Position numbers and translations under genes: made by a program. The notes beneath the pieces were generated by a model. It was given only the letters and a program-made list of their open reading frames with translations. It did no database searches and was not told where the DNA came from. 64,000 bases of DNA from Mugil cephalus (Eukaryota; Chordata; Actinopteri; Mugiliformes; Mugilidae), in NCBI RefSeq assembly GCF_022458985.1, contig NC_061785.1, positions 6,996,204 to 7,060,203 on the forward strand, in the 5' to 3' direction. Shown piece by piece: positions 39,851 to 50,522 of this stretch (position 1 is its first letter; the number at the start of each line of letters is the position of its first letter).

Positions 39851-42190
39851 AGTGTGGCGCTGTGTGTCTCAACAGTGCACCGTGAGGCAACTTCTGCATC
39901 GTTGAGTGAGTGCTGACTGAAAGATAACCTCGATTTATCCACCTCACTGAAATATCTTTTTTTTTAATCTTTTAGTTTCTCAATAGTTACATTAGTCACG
40001 ATGTGAAACAGATTATGAGTTGCCTCACTTTGGACACTTTCTGTGAAACAGCATGACAAGCGTTTTTGGTACAAGTTGAGTCAACCCACATATGTCTAGA
40101 CTGTTACTTACATTTGTGGATGGTGGGGAAAAGACAAAAAAGTTAATTTTGCACTTACATCTGGTCTGTGATCTGTGTGCACAGGGCCGTATGTGAAGAA
40201 AGATTACAAACCTCATTAATCCCCCACCTATAACCACCAATCACAAAAAAAAAAGAGAGACTTCACATACTCTTGAGCCACTGTCAATAAATGTCAGAAA
40301 TTTTCACTGGTTGAATTTTATGTGAAGGAGCAGCAGGATACCGGCTAGGAACTGCTTCCTATGCAAAGCCTAATGTGCTGATACACTACAAACCCGCTCA
40401 TATGCTTTTCATGTAAAGCGGGAAAACTGTGCGAGATGACTGCGCTGTACGACGCATGACACGGTTTAATTTGTCTCACTGATCACTTGTGCGCTGCGAG
40501 TCTTGTGCAGTGAAACCCTGTTCCCACTCTTGGTGCCGTGGCTCATTATCGCAAGCAGCAACCTGAGTTTTATGAATCGCATTCCTCAGTCTAGAGATAA
40601 TTTGCCGTGGATTTAGATTTATGTCTCCTCCTCAACCATCATTACTGCCAACAACAGCACAAGCTTTATATGTAGCTCTGAGACATGTCTGAATTACCTC
40701 AATTTGGTGTCTGCTTATCTCAGACCTTGATCCCCCGGCTCAGGCTGTTTTGCATATTTCGAACCCCCTCACGGTTGATGTGGCAAAGCACCATATAACA
40801 GAGCAGGCGGGTGTGGCTACCTAAATGCCCTCATTTTACTGCTGAGGAGGGGGACTGAGAAGGTTTTAATTCAGTGGAAAGTGGTTATTCTATATTTGCC
40901 CCGACCATACAGTGACTCCACCCTCCACACGTCCCACATAAAGTCGCTCCAGTAGGAGAGTTTATGAATGTTCAACCTCTCCTCCATTAGGTTTAAAGTC
41001 AGATGCTGCAGACCTGGCAACACTAGAGCAAACACGGGCAAAAATAGAACAACCAACCTAACCGGATAATGATCAGTGGATACTGTGAGCGAACCACTCC
41101 TCCAGCGAGGCTCAACAGTGTGTTGGAGGGTGGATGAATGAAGGGATAAGCACAAAAAGTTAGTGTTTTATGTATAAAAAAATTAAAAAAAGAGAGAGAG
41201 AGAGAAAAGGTGGAAAGATGAAGAGTGCATAAATGACTGCCTCTCTGCTTTGCTGTAAGCGGGTGGGGTCAGGTGGACAAAAATGACTTGGACCACATTA
41301 TATGTAAAGTCGGAGTAATTACTAGTTTGGGAGACATAAATAGACGCTCCCACAGTGGTAAACACACTGGAAGTCAAGGCAGCTGCCTCTGCAGTCCTTC
41401 TTGCCTCCTCAGAGACACAGCAGCCAGTGTGCTGCAAGCTCAAACGTTTGATTAGATAGTACAAGCAACGCAAGGGGCTACTTCAGTTAGCAAAAAGTCA
41501 AGAGGAAGGAAGTCAGTGAGAGCTTGTGTACGTCAGCCTTCAAAGTAACTCTGTGGGTTTATTTGGAGACATTTTCTGTGTAGATGTATTTTTAGAGTAG
41601 TACTCTGAAATGTTTCAGTCCCAGTATATTCGGTTACTGATCGCAATGGCAAATGTGGTTTAATACCACATGACACGAAGCCCTTGCAACCTGTTGCCTG
41701 CAGTGTCTTTGAGGGGGTGAGGGGGTGAGGGGGTGTCCGGTGTGGTCTAGGTGGGTGGTACATGTCTGAGTTACATCTTGAAAGAGCGTGAGAGTGTCGA
41801 GACCGAATAGATTGAGCTGTGGTTATTTTTAAAGCTAGTTTGTAGTTAAGGGGTTTTTACTTTAATTGAGTCTAAATGTTCTTCTTTGTTAATGTAATGT
41901 TTCTTTATTTGGTACATAAGTGGACTCCCATAAAAGCTGATTGATGCAGGATTCCACAGTTTATTCTCACTTGCAAATACTGCAAGATATTATATTATTA
42001 TATTATATTTGATCTACCACATTTGCTTCCTGTTTCACTCTCTTTGTTTGTTTGCAAGGATGTCTGGCAAAGATTTGATATCTTGGTGGCCGCCATGCTC
42101 ACGTAGGTTGTATGTGAAACCATTTCACACCAGCGTTTAGTGTCCTCACGTCAAAAGTGTGTCCATATCAAAAATGAGATGATGCACGCT
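39850..42190. other. Gene-free region downstream of chst3
   Basis: No gene recognised. Contains a short GGGGGTGA tandem repeat (41706-41735), a family A fragment and an ATATT-like short repeat at about 41990-42008. Confidence 0.45.
41728..41775 (-). mobile_element. Family A internal fragment
   Basis: GTGTGGTCTAGGTGGGTGGT then ACATGTCTGAGTTACATC matches the internal part of the 56588-57313 copy (GGTCTGGTCTAGGTGGGTGC...). No termini are visible. It directly follows a short GGGGTGA tandem repeat (41706-41735). Confidence 0.4.
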
Positions 42191-42205
42191 CAATGTAAAA
42201 ATGGG

Positions 42206-42211
42206 TTTATT
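42206..42211 (-). other. Candidate poly(A) signal of chst3
   Basis: AATAAA on the minus strand about 880 bases downstream of the chst3 stop. A second AATAAA-type hexamer lies nearer, at about 42694-42699. The sequence does not show which is used. The interval 42190-43092 is therefore read as probable chst3 3' UTR. Confidence 0.35.
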
Positions 42212-43092
42212 GCAACTAACAAAATTCATAGAGAAAAGACTTTACATCAGCAAACAGTCTGACAGGCTAAAGTATCAAGGTCTCTTATTATCACCAGCCA
42301 AGAGATCTGTGTCAACAGACAGAGACCTGCCAACCAAACCTTGCACAACGCTGCAAACCAGCTGCAGTTGGAATGTTAGCATACAGTAGCAGTGTAAACA
42401 TCTGTTTTACATGATGGGTGCTTCCAGTCCCGAAGACGACTTCAAACAGCTTTTGGGCCAAATTACAAACATGCATATGTTATAAACTAAGGTATAGGTG
42501 TGCAAAAAAATAGTACCCCTGCAGAGTGGGGAAAGAACCCGTGGAACACATTCAAACCTGGAGTCACCTTTTAGCAAAGAGAATAAATAAATAAAATTTG
42601 CATGGGACATTACTTCTACTTCTTGTGAAGAAATGGCCTGGCACGACACTGGTATTTCCTCTTAAGGCCGTGGATATTATCCAAGGCTATTCATTTATTT
42701 TCCTCCCCATTCTTTGGAATAAAAGCAGCTTGTGTTGCTAATGCTAACGCAGGATTCGCCGGTCAAAAATAACTAATGGAGGTTCCTGGAAGTGTTTGGA
42801 ACAGCAGACTTTCCTGTATTTGCTACCGGATTAAATATGGGCCAAGCTAACTGCACTGGCGGAGTGAAAATAGTGCAGAATGCAAAAACATAAATGTGCT
42901 CCTTTTAGTTCACCGTGCAATTCCACGCACTCTTGCTTCAGAAAGCCTTATACACATCTTCTGCTCAACGCTGCGTCTTCTTCATCTGGCTTTTAAATAC
43001 TATAAAACTTTTAAATAGCACACTATCAGAAAATATACAGCTCTGTATCAGGATTAAAGATCCCAATAAATATAGTTCATAAAGTTTGGAGT

Positions 43093-44645
43093 TCATGTCC
43101 ATTTGAACACTTTGTCCTCAATCAGACTAACAGACTTATCCGTTAGCATCTCTTCGCTGCTCACAAATTTGTACCCAAATAGCTTGAGCGTTGGCCCACA
43201 AACTTTCTGCACAACTTCGGCGATCTTGAACGGGAGACTGAACCTCCATTTCTCTACTTGTTCAGAGGAGTTCTTTTGCGTAGAGTAAACGCCGCTGGTC
43301 TCCTTCGAAGCCTGGGTGTTCTTCAGAATCCAAGATTTCACCTGCGGAGTGAACGGGATGCCAGTAAACCGGTACATCTCAGCTGCCTTCTTCATGGGGT
43401 ACCGGGCGATGTCCTCGTACCGCACCAGCATGTAACGCCTGCGCAGCCACGGCGGCTGCTTGAGGCCGACCTTGGCGGACATGCGGATGTTGTCGCAGTT
43501 GCCTTTCAGCTTCCTCACCTCATCGTCGTCGATGGGCACGTCCCCGCCCGTGGCCCACTCCTTCCAGTTCTTGTATTTGGCCGCGAAGGCCACCATGCGT
43601 GAGGCCAGCACAGCCCGAGGGTCTCGGACCAGCTGAATGAACTTGATGTCGAGGCGCGGGTCTTCGGCCAGGGGACGGAGATTCTCGAGCTGCCGCACCC
43701 TCACCGACTTGATGGCCCTGTGCTCCTTCTGGAGGCAGGACTCGGACGCCAAGGTCAGGTTCAGGGGCCCGCAGCGCCTGGTCCTGCAGTGGTAGCGTTC
43801 GAACACCCCTTTGATGACGGGGCTGCAGACGGGCCCCTCGCAAAGAGAGCTGCTGGACTCCCTGCGGAACAGGGCGGTGGTGATGTGGCCCACGGGGAGG
43901 GGGTCGATGAAGCTTTCCAGCAGGGAGAAGTCACACAGAAACAGCTGCTGGAGCACGTCACGGTACGCCTTGGCCGCCGCTGTGGCGTTGGTGCCTCCGG
44001 TGTCTAGAGTCAGCATCTTTTCCACGTGCCACAGCGGCTCGAACAGGTAAAACATGTTGCTCCCCTGCTGGTTGAAAAACTCGCCCACAAACGAGGAGCC
44101 GGTCCGGGTGGTGGCTAACAGGAGAATGTGTTTCCTTCCCTTCAGCTTCACCTCCTGGTGCTCGCTGTAGTTCTCCAGGCGCCGCTTCATCAGCATTAAG
44201 TCCATCTGTCTGAACGAGGGGAAGGAACCATTTCGCTTCAGCAGCATGTGGGATAAACCACTAGGCTGTAAAGGGGTCTGCGGAGTCTCCTTTAAGATGA
44301 TCTTGTCTGACACCCTGAAAGTGTGAGAGAAACCATAGTTATATCATCATAACATTTGTTTAAAGCTTTGAAGAAATAAAAACTGTTGGACATGACAAAA
44401 GCGCTGCATTGATGACTGAAGTAGACTTACCTTGAGATAATGTTGTTTTCTTTCTCAATGATAACAAGTGCCACAACAAAGACGATGGGTATGGTGTATT
44501 TGATCCTCATTCTTGGATGTAGCCTTGCCCGGATATGCTTTTGCGGACTGCTTCTTAATAGCTTCTGCCAATCTTGCAGGTCTCCGGTCGCCTTCTTAAA
44601 GAGCCTCCTGGTTGTTTGTATTCCCCGCTGCAGGCAATGTTTCAT
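43093..44645 (-). CDS. chst3: Carbohydrate sulfotransferase 3 (chondroitin 6-O-sulfotransferase 1), two coding exons
   Basis: Coding exons read on the minus strand: 44645-44431 and 44314-43093 (stop TGA at 43095-43093), joined through an AG|G arginine codon with GTAAG donor and TTTCAG acceptor; 478 residues, against 479 for human CHST3. The protein is a Golgi type II membrane enzyme that transfers sulfate from PAPS to C6 of GalNAc in chondroitin. Visible parts: a cytoplasmic N-terminus, a membrane anchor at about residues 51-63 followed by [10 protein letters not shown], a short stem, the 5'-phosphosulfate-binding motif [13 protein letters not shown] (about 140-152), the 3'-phosphate-binding motif [14 protein letters not shown] (about 299-312), and the conserved C-terminal [10 protein letters not shown] block. 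The ATG lies one base after a splice acceptor (TTTACAG|G), so a 5' UTR exon lies further right. The pre-anchor tail (about 50 residues) is longer than in human and the stem shorter; an internal ATG at residue 46 is an alternative start. Teleosts have chst3a and chst3b, and I cannot say which this is. Confidence 0.95.
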
Positions 44646-47600
44646 CCTGTAAATGAAATGAACATCAGTCTGTCAGTTACACATTGTTTTTTTGCACATT
44701 TGAAAGCAGATGTGAGTCCTTACTTTGATCTCAATTTCTTTTGTGAGAACACTTCTTGGGGAAGTAGACGCTCATTTTTTTTCTTGACCACTGTAGTTGC
44801 ACCGTGATGCCAAGTCAGAGGAGCGGTTACACGAAGCCTCTTCTCCTTTTAGAGGCTCGTTTTCTTCCTCAATTTAAGAGATACGGAGCACATCAACATA
44901 CTATGCAAAGATGCGGGCGTTTTCTCAGATGCAGAACAATATCCTACATCGGGAGCAGAATATCTTTCAAAATAGATGAGTGTGTTACAGTGGAATCTAA
45001 GCCAGTCTTTGTCATGAGGAAGTCCTTGTTATCTTTAAGTGAACCAGTGCATTTCGGGAACATGCCCACCCACCATGCAAGACTGGGGGGTGCTGCACAT
45101 AGCCGTATTTATGAGTTCAGTTCTTGTAGAAGTTGCTCTATAAAAAAAAAAAATAAATAAAAAAAATAAGGGCACAATGAAATATGAGTGACAGACTGCA
45201 ATCAAATGCAATTTTGCCAATTAAATTGTAATTCCACAATTGCGAAGCTGCTTGCCAAAAAAAACACACGAGTTGTCTGGCTCCTCTGCCTCCCGCTGAT
45301 GTGCAAACCGCCAGCTGCTCCTCCATATCACCATATCAACACTTGGGGTGGGTGGGGAGGTGTCTACAGCACAGGGCCTCAGTGACACAGGTTACTGGTA
45401 GCTCCTGACACGCGTCCAAATGCTAAGGAGTAACCGTATACGGGGCAGAAAAACTGAAGGGGAAAGCCTGCTCGTCTCAAAGCCGTAAATTGTAGCCCTC
45501 TGATCCCGGAGGCCATTCGGTGCTTCTCTAAGTCTGTAAAGGAGCACACGGTGGGTAGTCAAATGAAGATAAGTGTGAATTTAATGGCGCCTGTTTGTGA
45601 ATATCTTGCACATTCCTGTGAGATTAATATTAGTTTGCTTTTAAGATAATGGCAGCTTGACTCAGATCCCTGACTAATCTCCAGAATTTAGCATAATCCT
45701 GCCTAACTTGTCTGCCAGTGAACGGGTCAATAACACAGCGAGAGTAAATGAGACGGCCTCCGCTGCGAGGACAATTTGCGGAGCCACCAGCGACACACCA
45801 ACATTCTCAGCTGAAGGCATCAAAGCCACCGTGTCTATGAAATATACGCAGCCGTTACTTTCTAAATCCAGGTAAATGTCTTTGTGTAACAACATCTGGC
45901 GGGTCCACTTCTCGCATCCTGTTGCAACCCCTGCCCTGGGCCAACTTCTTGCACAGAAGCCGGCCCAAATGACTGCAGTCTAAACACAGAGGATGGCTGG
46001 AAACTGCCTGCGAAATTCTCTGAGTGGGAACGGGAAGTTTACAGCTCCAATAGGGCACTGTTTACGTGGAACGGCGTGTAATGAAAAGGTGAACAGCCCC
46101 TGTACTGAGACACGTTTTCACTGGGGAGGAAAAGTCAGGCCTGTCTTGCACCACCCTGCCGCATGCCACAACCACAAAGGTCTCTTTACACAGGAGAGAC
46201 TCCTCAACCCCCTTTGAGTTTGAGATCGGAGAACATAAACTTGCAGGTCATTCACACGTCACAGGGTCAGTGGCTAAGTCCCTGGATGTTACGAGTCATG
46301 TAGAGCTGGTCAGACAGGGGGAATTACCGAGTGGTTGTTTCAGGGTGAGTCAAGTACGACCACAGTTTGAGCAAATGTGTCGAGCTGTGGTTTTTAAAAA
46401 GGTGTTTTCCATAATGCCCGCTCCCACAAAAATCCGGACAAAGATAATTTGGCACAAACAGAGGATTATTTATGAAAACGTACGCCACTCCGTCAGGAAT
46501 GCCGTGCGATAAAACTTAAAATAAATATTCTACCTCAACAATTCATCAAGAAAACAAGTGATCTGATGTTTTGTCATTTGAATGGTAAATTAGATGTACA
46601 CCAATTATCTCAGCTTATTGCATCTGCTGTGTAAAGTAAAAAAAAAAAAAAAGAAGAAAAAAAAAGCTGACATTCCTGAATATTCACAAACCACTGAGGC
46701 ATATGACACATTTGATCATCTGCTCATAACAAAACCGCCACTGCACCATTTATCATCTTGTTACAAATGCTTTTAATGGCCGCCTCTTGCTTAATGTAAA
46801 TCTTATGTGGAGACAAATTAAACACCAGCCACCCAAATCCTCTGCCTGACATTGTGTTGCACTGGATGCAGACTGTACTGACGGATCGTCCCTGATTTCA
46901 TATACCGGCAGATAATCTCGTGTAGGCGAGATAATTGCAGGATGAGCAGGTTTTATTTTAAACTGCGGTGGACTCTGGCATCTTTTTTTTTTTTTTTTTT
47001 TTTTTTTGGAGGGGAGATATTTCCAGCTGTATTGAGTCATTGTGGGTATTGTTAAGGAAATGCTGGACACTTTTCCTACATGTATTTCATCACTATAGTC
47101 ATTATGGTCTTTTAAAATTAAGACTTTACACAAACAATTTTAAATCTTAATGTTTAACTAATCCCCAGGATTAGCCAAATACAGACAAAACAAAGTTGCC
47201 GTTGCTATGGTTGGCAAGAGTTTCATGAGTTGTGGCCTTTGTTTCAAGGGTTCATACTAATAAGTAAACTTATTAGTGAGAAGACAATGGATAATAAAGT
47301 GTTTGTATAGTCTGGCAATCAGGGCGTTGGGGAGCAATAAGGTTAGACCCAGATAGAGGTGGAAGAATCCTGGTTAGAGATAAAGTCAAACCCCGGTTAG
47401 GGTTAAGATTAGTAGTTTAAGGCGGACACAGTCTGGTTACGGATAAAGTCAGCCCCGGTTTAAGGCGGAGGGTGCCTTGTTAAGAATATGGCAAAAACCA
47501 GCTCAAGATGGTGGCAACCTGTTTAGGAATATGGTAAGCCTCGGGTTAAGGTGGAGTCAGCCTGGTTAGGAATAAAGTTGCCTCCAATTTAAGGTTTGGG

Positions 47601-48761
47601 GAGCTTGGTTGGGAGTAATGTTAGTCAGTGAGGGCCAACACATCAACAGAGAAAGACCTCACCCACCCCTTAATCTACACCCCATCTGCAGTATGGCATG
47701 CAGACAGCGAGTTCGATTGTGATCAGTGCAGTGTGAAAGATTGTGTTGATAAATTAAGGGTAGTGTGGTTATTTTGCACTTAACCACTAACATAAAAGGA
47801 CATGCAACACATCTGTAAAGCCAAAAGCATACAAGTGCGTGGTTTTACTGAAAATGCAGAGCTGTAACTTGCATGCAGGTTTGCTGCAAAAGCTGAGCAA
47901 TATGAGGGATTTGCTGATTTACTATGAGTCAGATTTGTAGTAAATCAGCCGAGGTTGCCTCTATGTAGATCATGCGCTGCAAATGAAGTTACAAACCGAA
48001 GTCATGCCTTCTTAATAAAAGGACCCTTAGGGAACGGAATCTCTAGAAATACGCCGAAGTAACTTCATTCTACTCTGAAATTGATTTATCCGCCGGATAT
48101 TTAAGGTTTTGGTTCATTGTGAAGTAGGCAACAAGTTTTATGAAGGTAAAGAACAGTGTGTCCGCTCCTCATACCAACCATGCTGATGAGCTGCGGTGTC
48201 TGAAGGAGTCCCGCTTTTCATCCGTGAAGTTGATCAGCCTTTCCTCAAAGAGCGACTCCGGAGACAAATTAGTTCCATTAGACTAGAGTGACAGAAAACA
48301 GTCCAATCCAAAGCAGAGCGGCCGGACTAGTTTCACTGAGTTCAACCTGTAGATCGGATAGACTCATGGTTTCGGAGTCTGCCGGCCAGGCTGCCCAGTG
48401 AACTGAGTGACAAGTCACTGAAGCAGTTGCGAGTCACTGAATCACAAGAGAAAGTTTGGTCTGAAGGAGTGGAGCTTCAGACAGGAGGCGCACTGCCACG
48501 GCCCCTCAGTGACCCTCTGCTTCACTACAAACAAAACCAACGCATGATAAACAAACACGACGAACAGTTTTAGTTTGAACTTTTCGGTGGGGTTGTTAGT
48601 CTAATATTTTCTTTAAAGTTTGCTGTTTTAGGCCAATCTTACATTATTTTTTGATATCTTTGATGTTGTTGCAATAGAAGGGTGAGCACGCCCTCTAGTG
48701 GTGAAACATACAATCTGCAATCTCTTTTTGTAAGTTGTTATCTCAGTCTAACTGTCTTTCG
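44646..48761. other. chst3-ghitm intergenic interval and chst3 5' region
   Basis: No coding gene seen. It must hold the chst3 promoter and untranslated first exon(s), since the first coding exon begins at an acceptor at 44646; I cannot place them. A GC-richer stretch at about 48160-48500 is one candidate. 45480-45960 is unique and AT/GC-balanced, with no repeat character. A T25 tract lies at 46983-47007 and a degenerate minisatellite at 47338-47632. Confidence 0.5.
47338..47632 (+). repeat. Degenerate minisatellite, ~43-base unit, about six copies
   Basis: Units of 43, 43, 42 and 43 bases can be aligned from 47440 on, each near CTGGTTAGGAATAAAGTCAG plus CCCCGGTTTAAGGCGGAG. A more diverged copy precedes them and a partial one follows. 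Lies between chst3 and ghitm. Confidence 0.7.
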
Positions 48762-48848
48762 TATTATATTATATTATATTATATTATATTATATTATATT
48801 ATATTATATTATATTATATTATATTATATTATATTATATTATATTATA
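48762..48848 (+). repeat. ATATT pentanucleotide microsatellite
   Basis: About 17 uninterrupted copies of TATTA/ATATT. It lies about 390 bases upstream of the ghitm promoter motifs. Confidence 0.95.
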
Positions 48849-48975
48849 GAAGTTAGTTATTCAATTCATGTGAACTTAAATTCCTTTATTGTTTGGTGAT
48901 AATTAATTTCATATATACATTCATTAGTTCGTTCTATTATTTATATGTTTATTTTTGTAAATATTGTGTGTGTGT

Positions 48976-49020
48976 ATATCTATCTATCTATCAGTCTGTC
49001 TGTCTGTCTGTCTGTCTGTC
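48976..49020 (+). repeat. Compound TATC / GTCT tetranucleotide microsatellite
   Basis: Four TATC units followed by seven TCTG/GTCT units, with an A/G junction. Confidence 0.9.
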
Positions 49021-49234
49021 ATATTGCGTTTATGTGACTTTAAAAAAGGCCCTTTTGGAAATAGATTTATACAGCTGCTGATAACAACACATAAATTAAA
49101 TTCCTAAATTAAATAAAGGAATTATATATTTAAAAATAAAAATAAAAAACAACATTAGTTGGTTTTATAATTAGCGTTAGCCCCAAATAAAACCACTAAG
49201 TGTGAATTACAAAAAAAACGCTTTCTGACTCGGA

Positions 49235-49365
49235 ACTACAATTCCCAGCAAATGTGTCGCTCAGTGATGACGCACCAACGGAGAATTTTCAGGAAGGTTG
49301 CAGAACACTTGCGTCAGTAACTGCGCACGTCTTTCTAGAAAGGTGATCGACAACCGCTGCTCTCG
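49235..49365 (+). promoter_or_regulatory. ghitm: ghitm core promoter and untranslated first exon
   Basis: ACTACAATTCCCAGCA at 49235-49250 is a near-exact ZNF143/STAF (SBS) binding motif, typical of housekeeping promoters. A CRE/ATF-like TGACGC (49267-49272) and a TGCGCA NRF1-like half-site (about 49322) follow. A consensus donor, CTCTCG|GTACGT, ends the presumed 5' UTR exon at 49365. The transcription start is inferred to lie between about 49260 and 49330. The motifs are seen in the sequence; their use is inferred from the family and the position 1.2 kb before the start codon. Confidence 0.7.
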
Positions 49366-50094
49366 GTACGTAACGTTTTTAGTGTTTTAAAGTTTACAGT
49401 TACACAACAAATGCGCAATATCAGCGTTAAAGGTTAAATTATTTGACTGGACTGTATTGTTGGTAGGAGCCAGAGACTTTGTAGTTTACTGCGGACGAAT
49501 TGTGTTAGATTTACGCAGCTATAACATGCTAACTGTTACCCAGTGTTAGCTAGCTCAGTTAACTGCTGTTATATCATAGCTTATTTTTTCAACTAAATAA
49601 CCAGTATTTCTGCTACAATGTGTTATTATTGTCTCACCTTGACAAATAGACGTTTGTCTAGAACAGCATATTGATATTTACGTACGTGCCTGCTGTTACT
49701 GACCCTTTGTTTATTTTGCAGACACCAGAGAATAAAACACTGCGTGGCCAGAAAATACATATATAATAAATAAACACCTGGATTTAACTAAACAAATAGG
49801 TAGGAGTCTCCTGTTTGATAGTTACTGCATGCTGCAAGTTATTTAACCCCATGTGTATGTCATTGATTTCTCCAGACAATGACAGTAAAAGTTATTATTC
49901 TCTTCTCGTTTCGACTTTGGGCAGATGGGTCCCTACATATCTTCCTGTTAAAAGGGAGTTTTTGCTTTCCACTGTCACCTTCATGCTTACTCTGGAGGTT
50001 TCAGGCCAGATTTAGTAAAGCGTCTTCAGTCAGTTTGTGTTGTTATTGGGGCTATATAAGTAGAAGTAAATTGAATTTGTTAAACAACCGTGTG

Positions 50095-50510
50095 CAAAGA
50101 TGCCTTATGTAGTCGTATAAAAGATGTTAATCCATTTGAGAAGGGTCAAGTCATTAGCATGCATCAGTCAGAGAAAACGTCAAGTGTCTACTGTACCAGC
50201 CTGTGGGGGAAGTGCTATGATCTGAGGTTTAGGTTTAACAACATTATGCCCAAAGAATGAGGTCAGCTGACTCCCTTAATATACCGTAAGACCAGGTTAT
50301 TCCATGAATGGATTTTTTTCTTGCCTGATATCACAGGCGTATTCCAAGATGACAAAACCATGATCAGTCGGCCTATAAACCTTGTGACGTTGCAGAAGCT
50401 TCCTCTGCCACAGCAAATGTGTGCAGGAATAAAAACTAAATGTGGTCCAATGAAACATTAGTGTGTGTGAAACTTTTTCTTATTTATTTATTTTTTTTTG
50501 CCAGGCAGTG
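50095..50510 (+). mobile_element. Degenerate, internally deleted Tc1/mariner element
   Basis: The sequence follows the common fish Tc1 element. A piece from the start of the transposase gene (about 50130-50185, ATTTGAGAAGGGTCAA onward) is joined by deletion to a later part (GCCTGTGGGGGAAGTGCTATGATCTG and onward) and to the transposase 3' end (about 50385-50460). The copy ends with the terminal inverted repeat GCCAGGCAGTG at 50500-50510, followed by the TA target dinucleotide (50511-50512). A matching 5' terminus is not visible. The reading frame is destroyed, so this is a non-autonomous relic in the first intron of ghitm. Confidence 0.85.
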
Positions 50511-50522
50511 TATCGTGTAACC
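50505..50522 (+). other. ghitm: 5' UTR part of ghitm exon 2, with transposon-derived acceptor
   Basis: The only good acceptor before the ATG is the pyrimidine-rich tract ending TTTTTTTTTGCCAG at 50504, with an alternative AG at 50508. Both lie inside the Tc1 terminal repeat. No AG exists between the element end and the ATG at 50523. Confidence 0.65.

Noticed and set aside
1..42190. Possible exons of nrg3, the gene beside GHITM in mammals
   Set aside because: No EGF-domain cysteine pattern or membrane segment of NRG3 could be found in any frame.
43258..44050. Several open frames opposite and out of frame with chst3 exon 2
   Set aside because: They are shadows of the GC-rich chst3 coding sequence, which is unambiguous.
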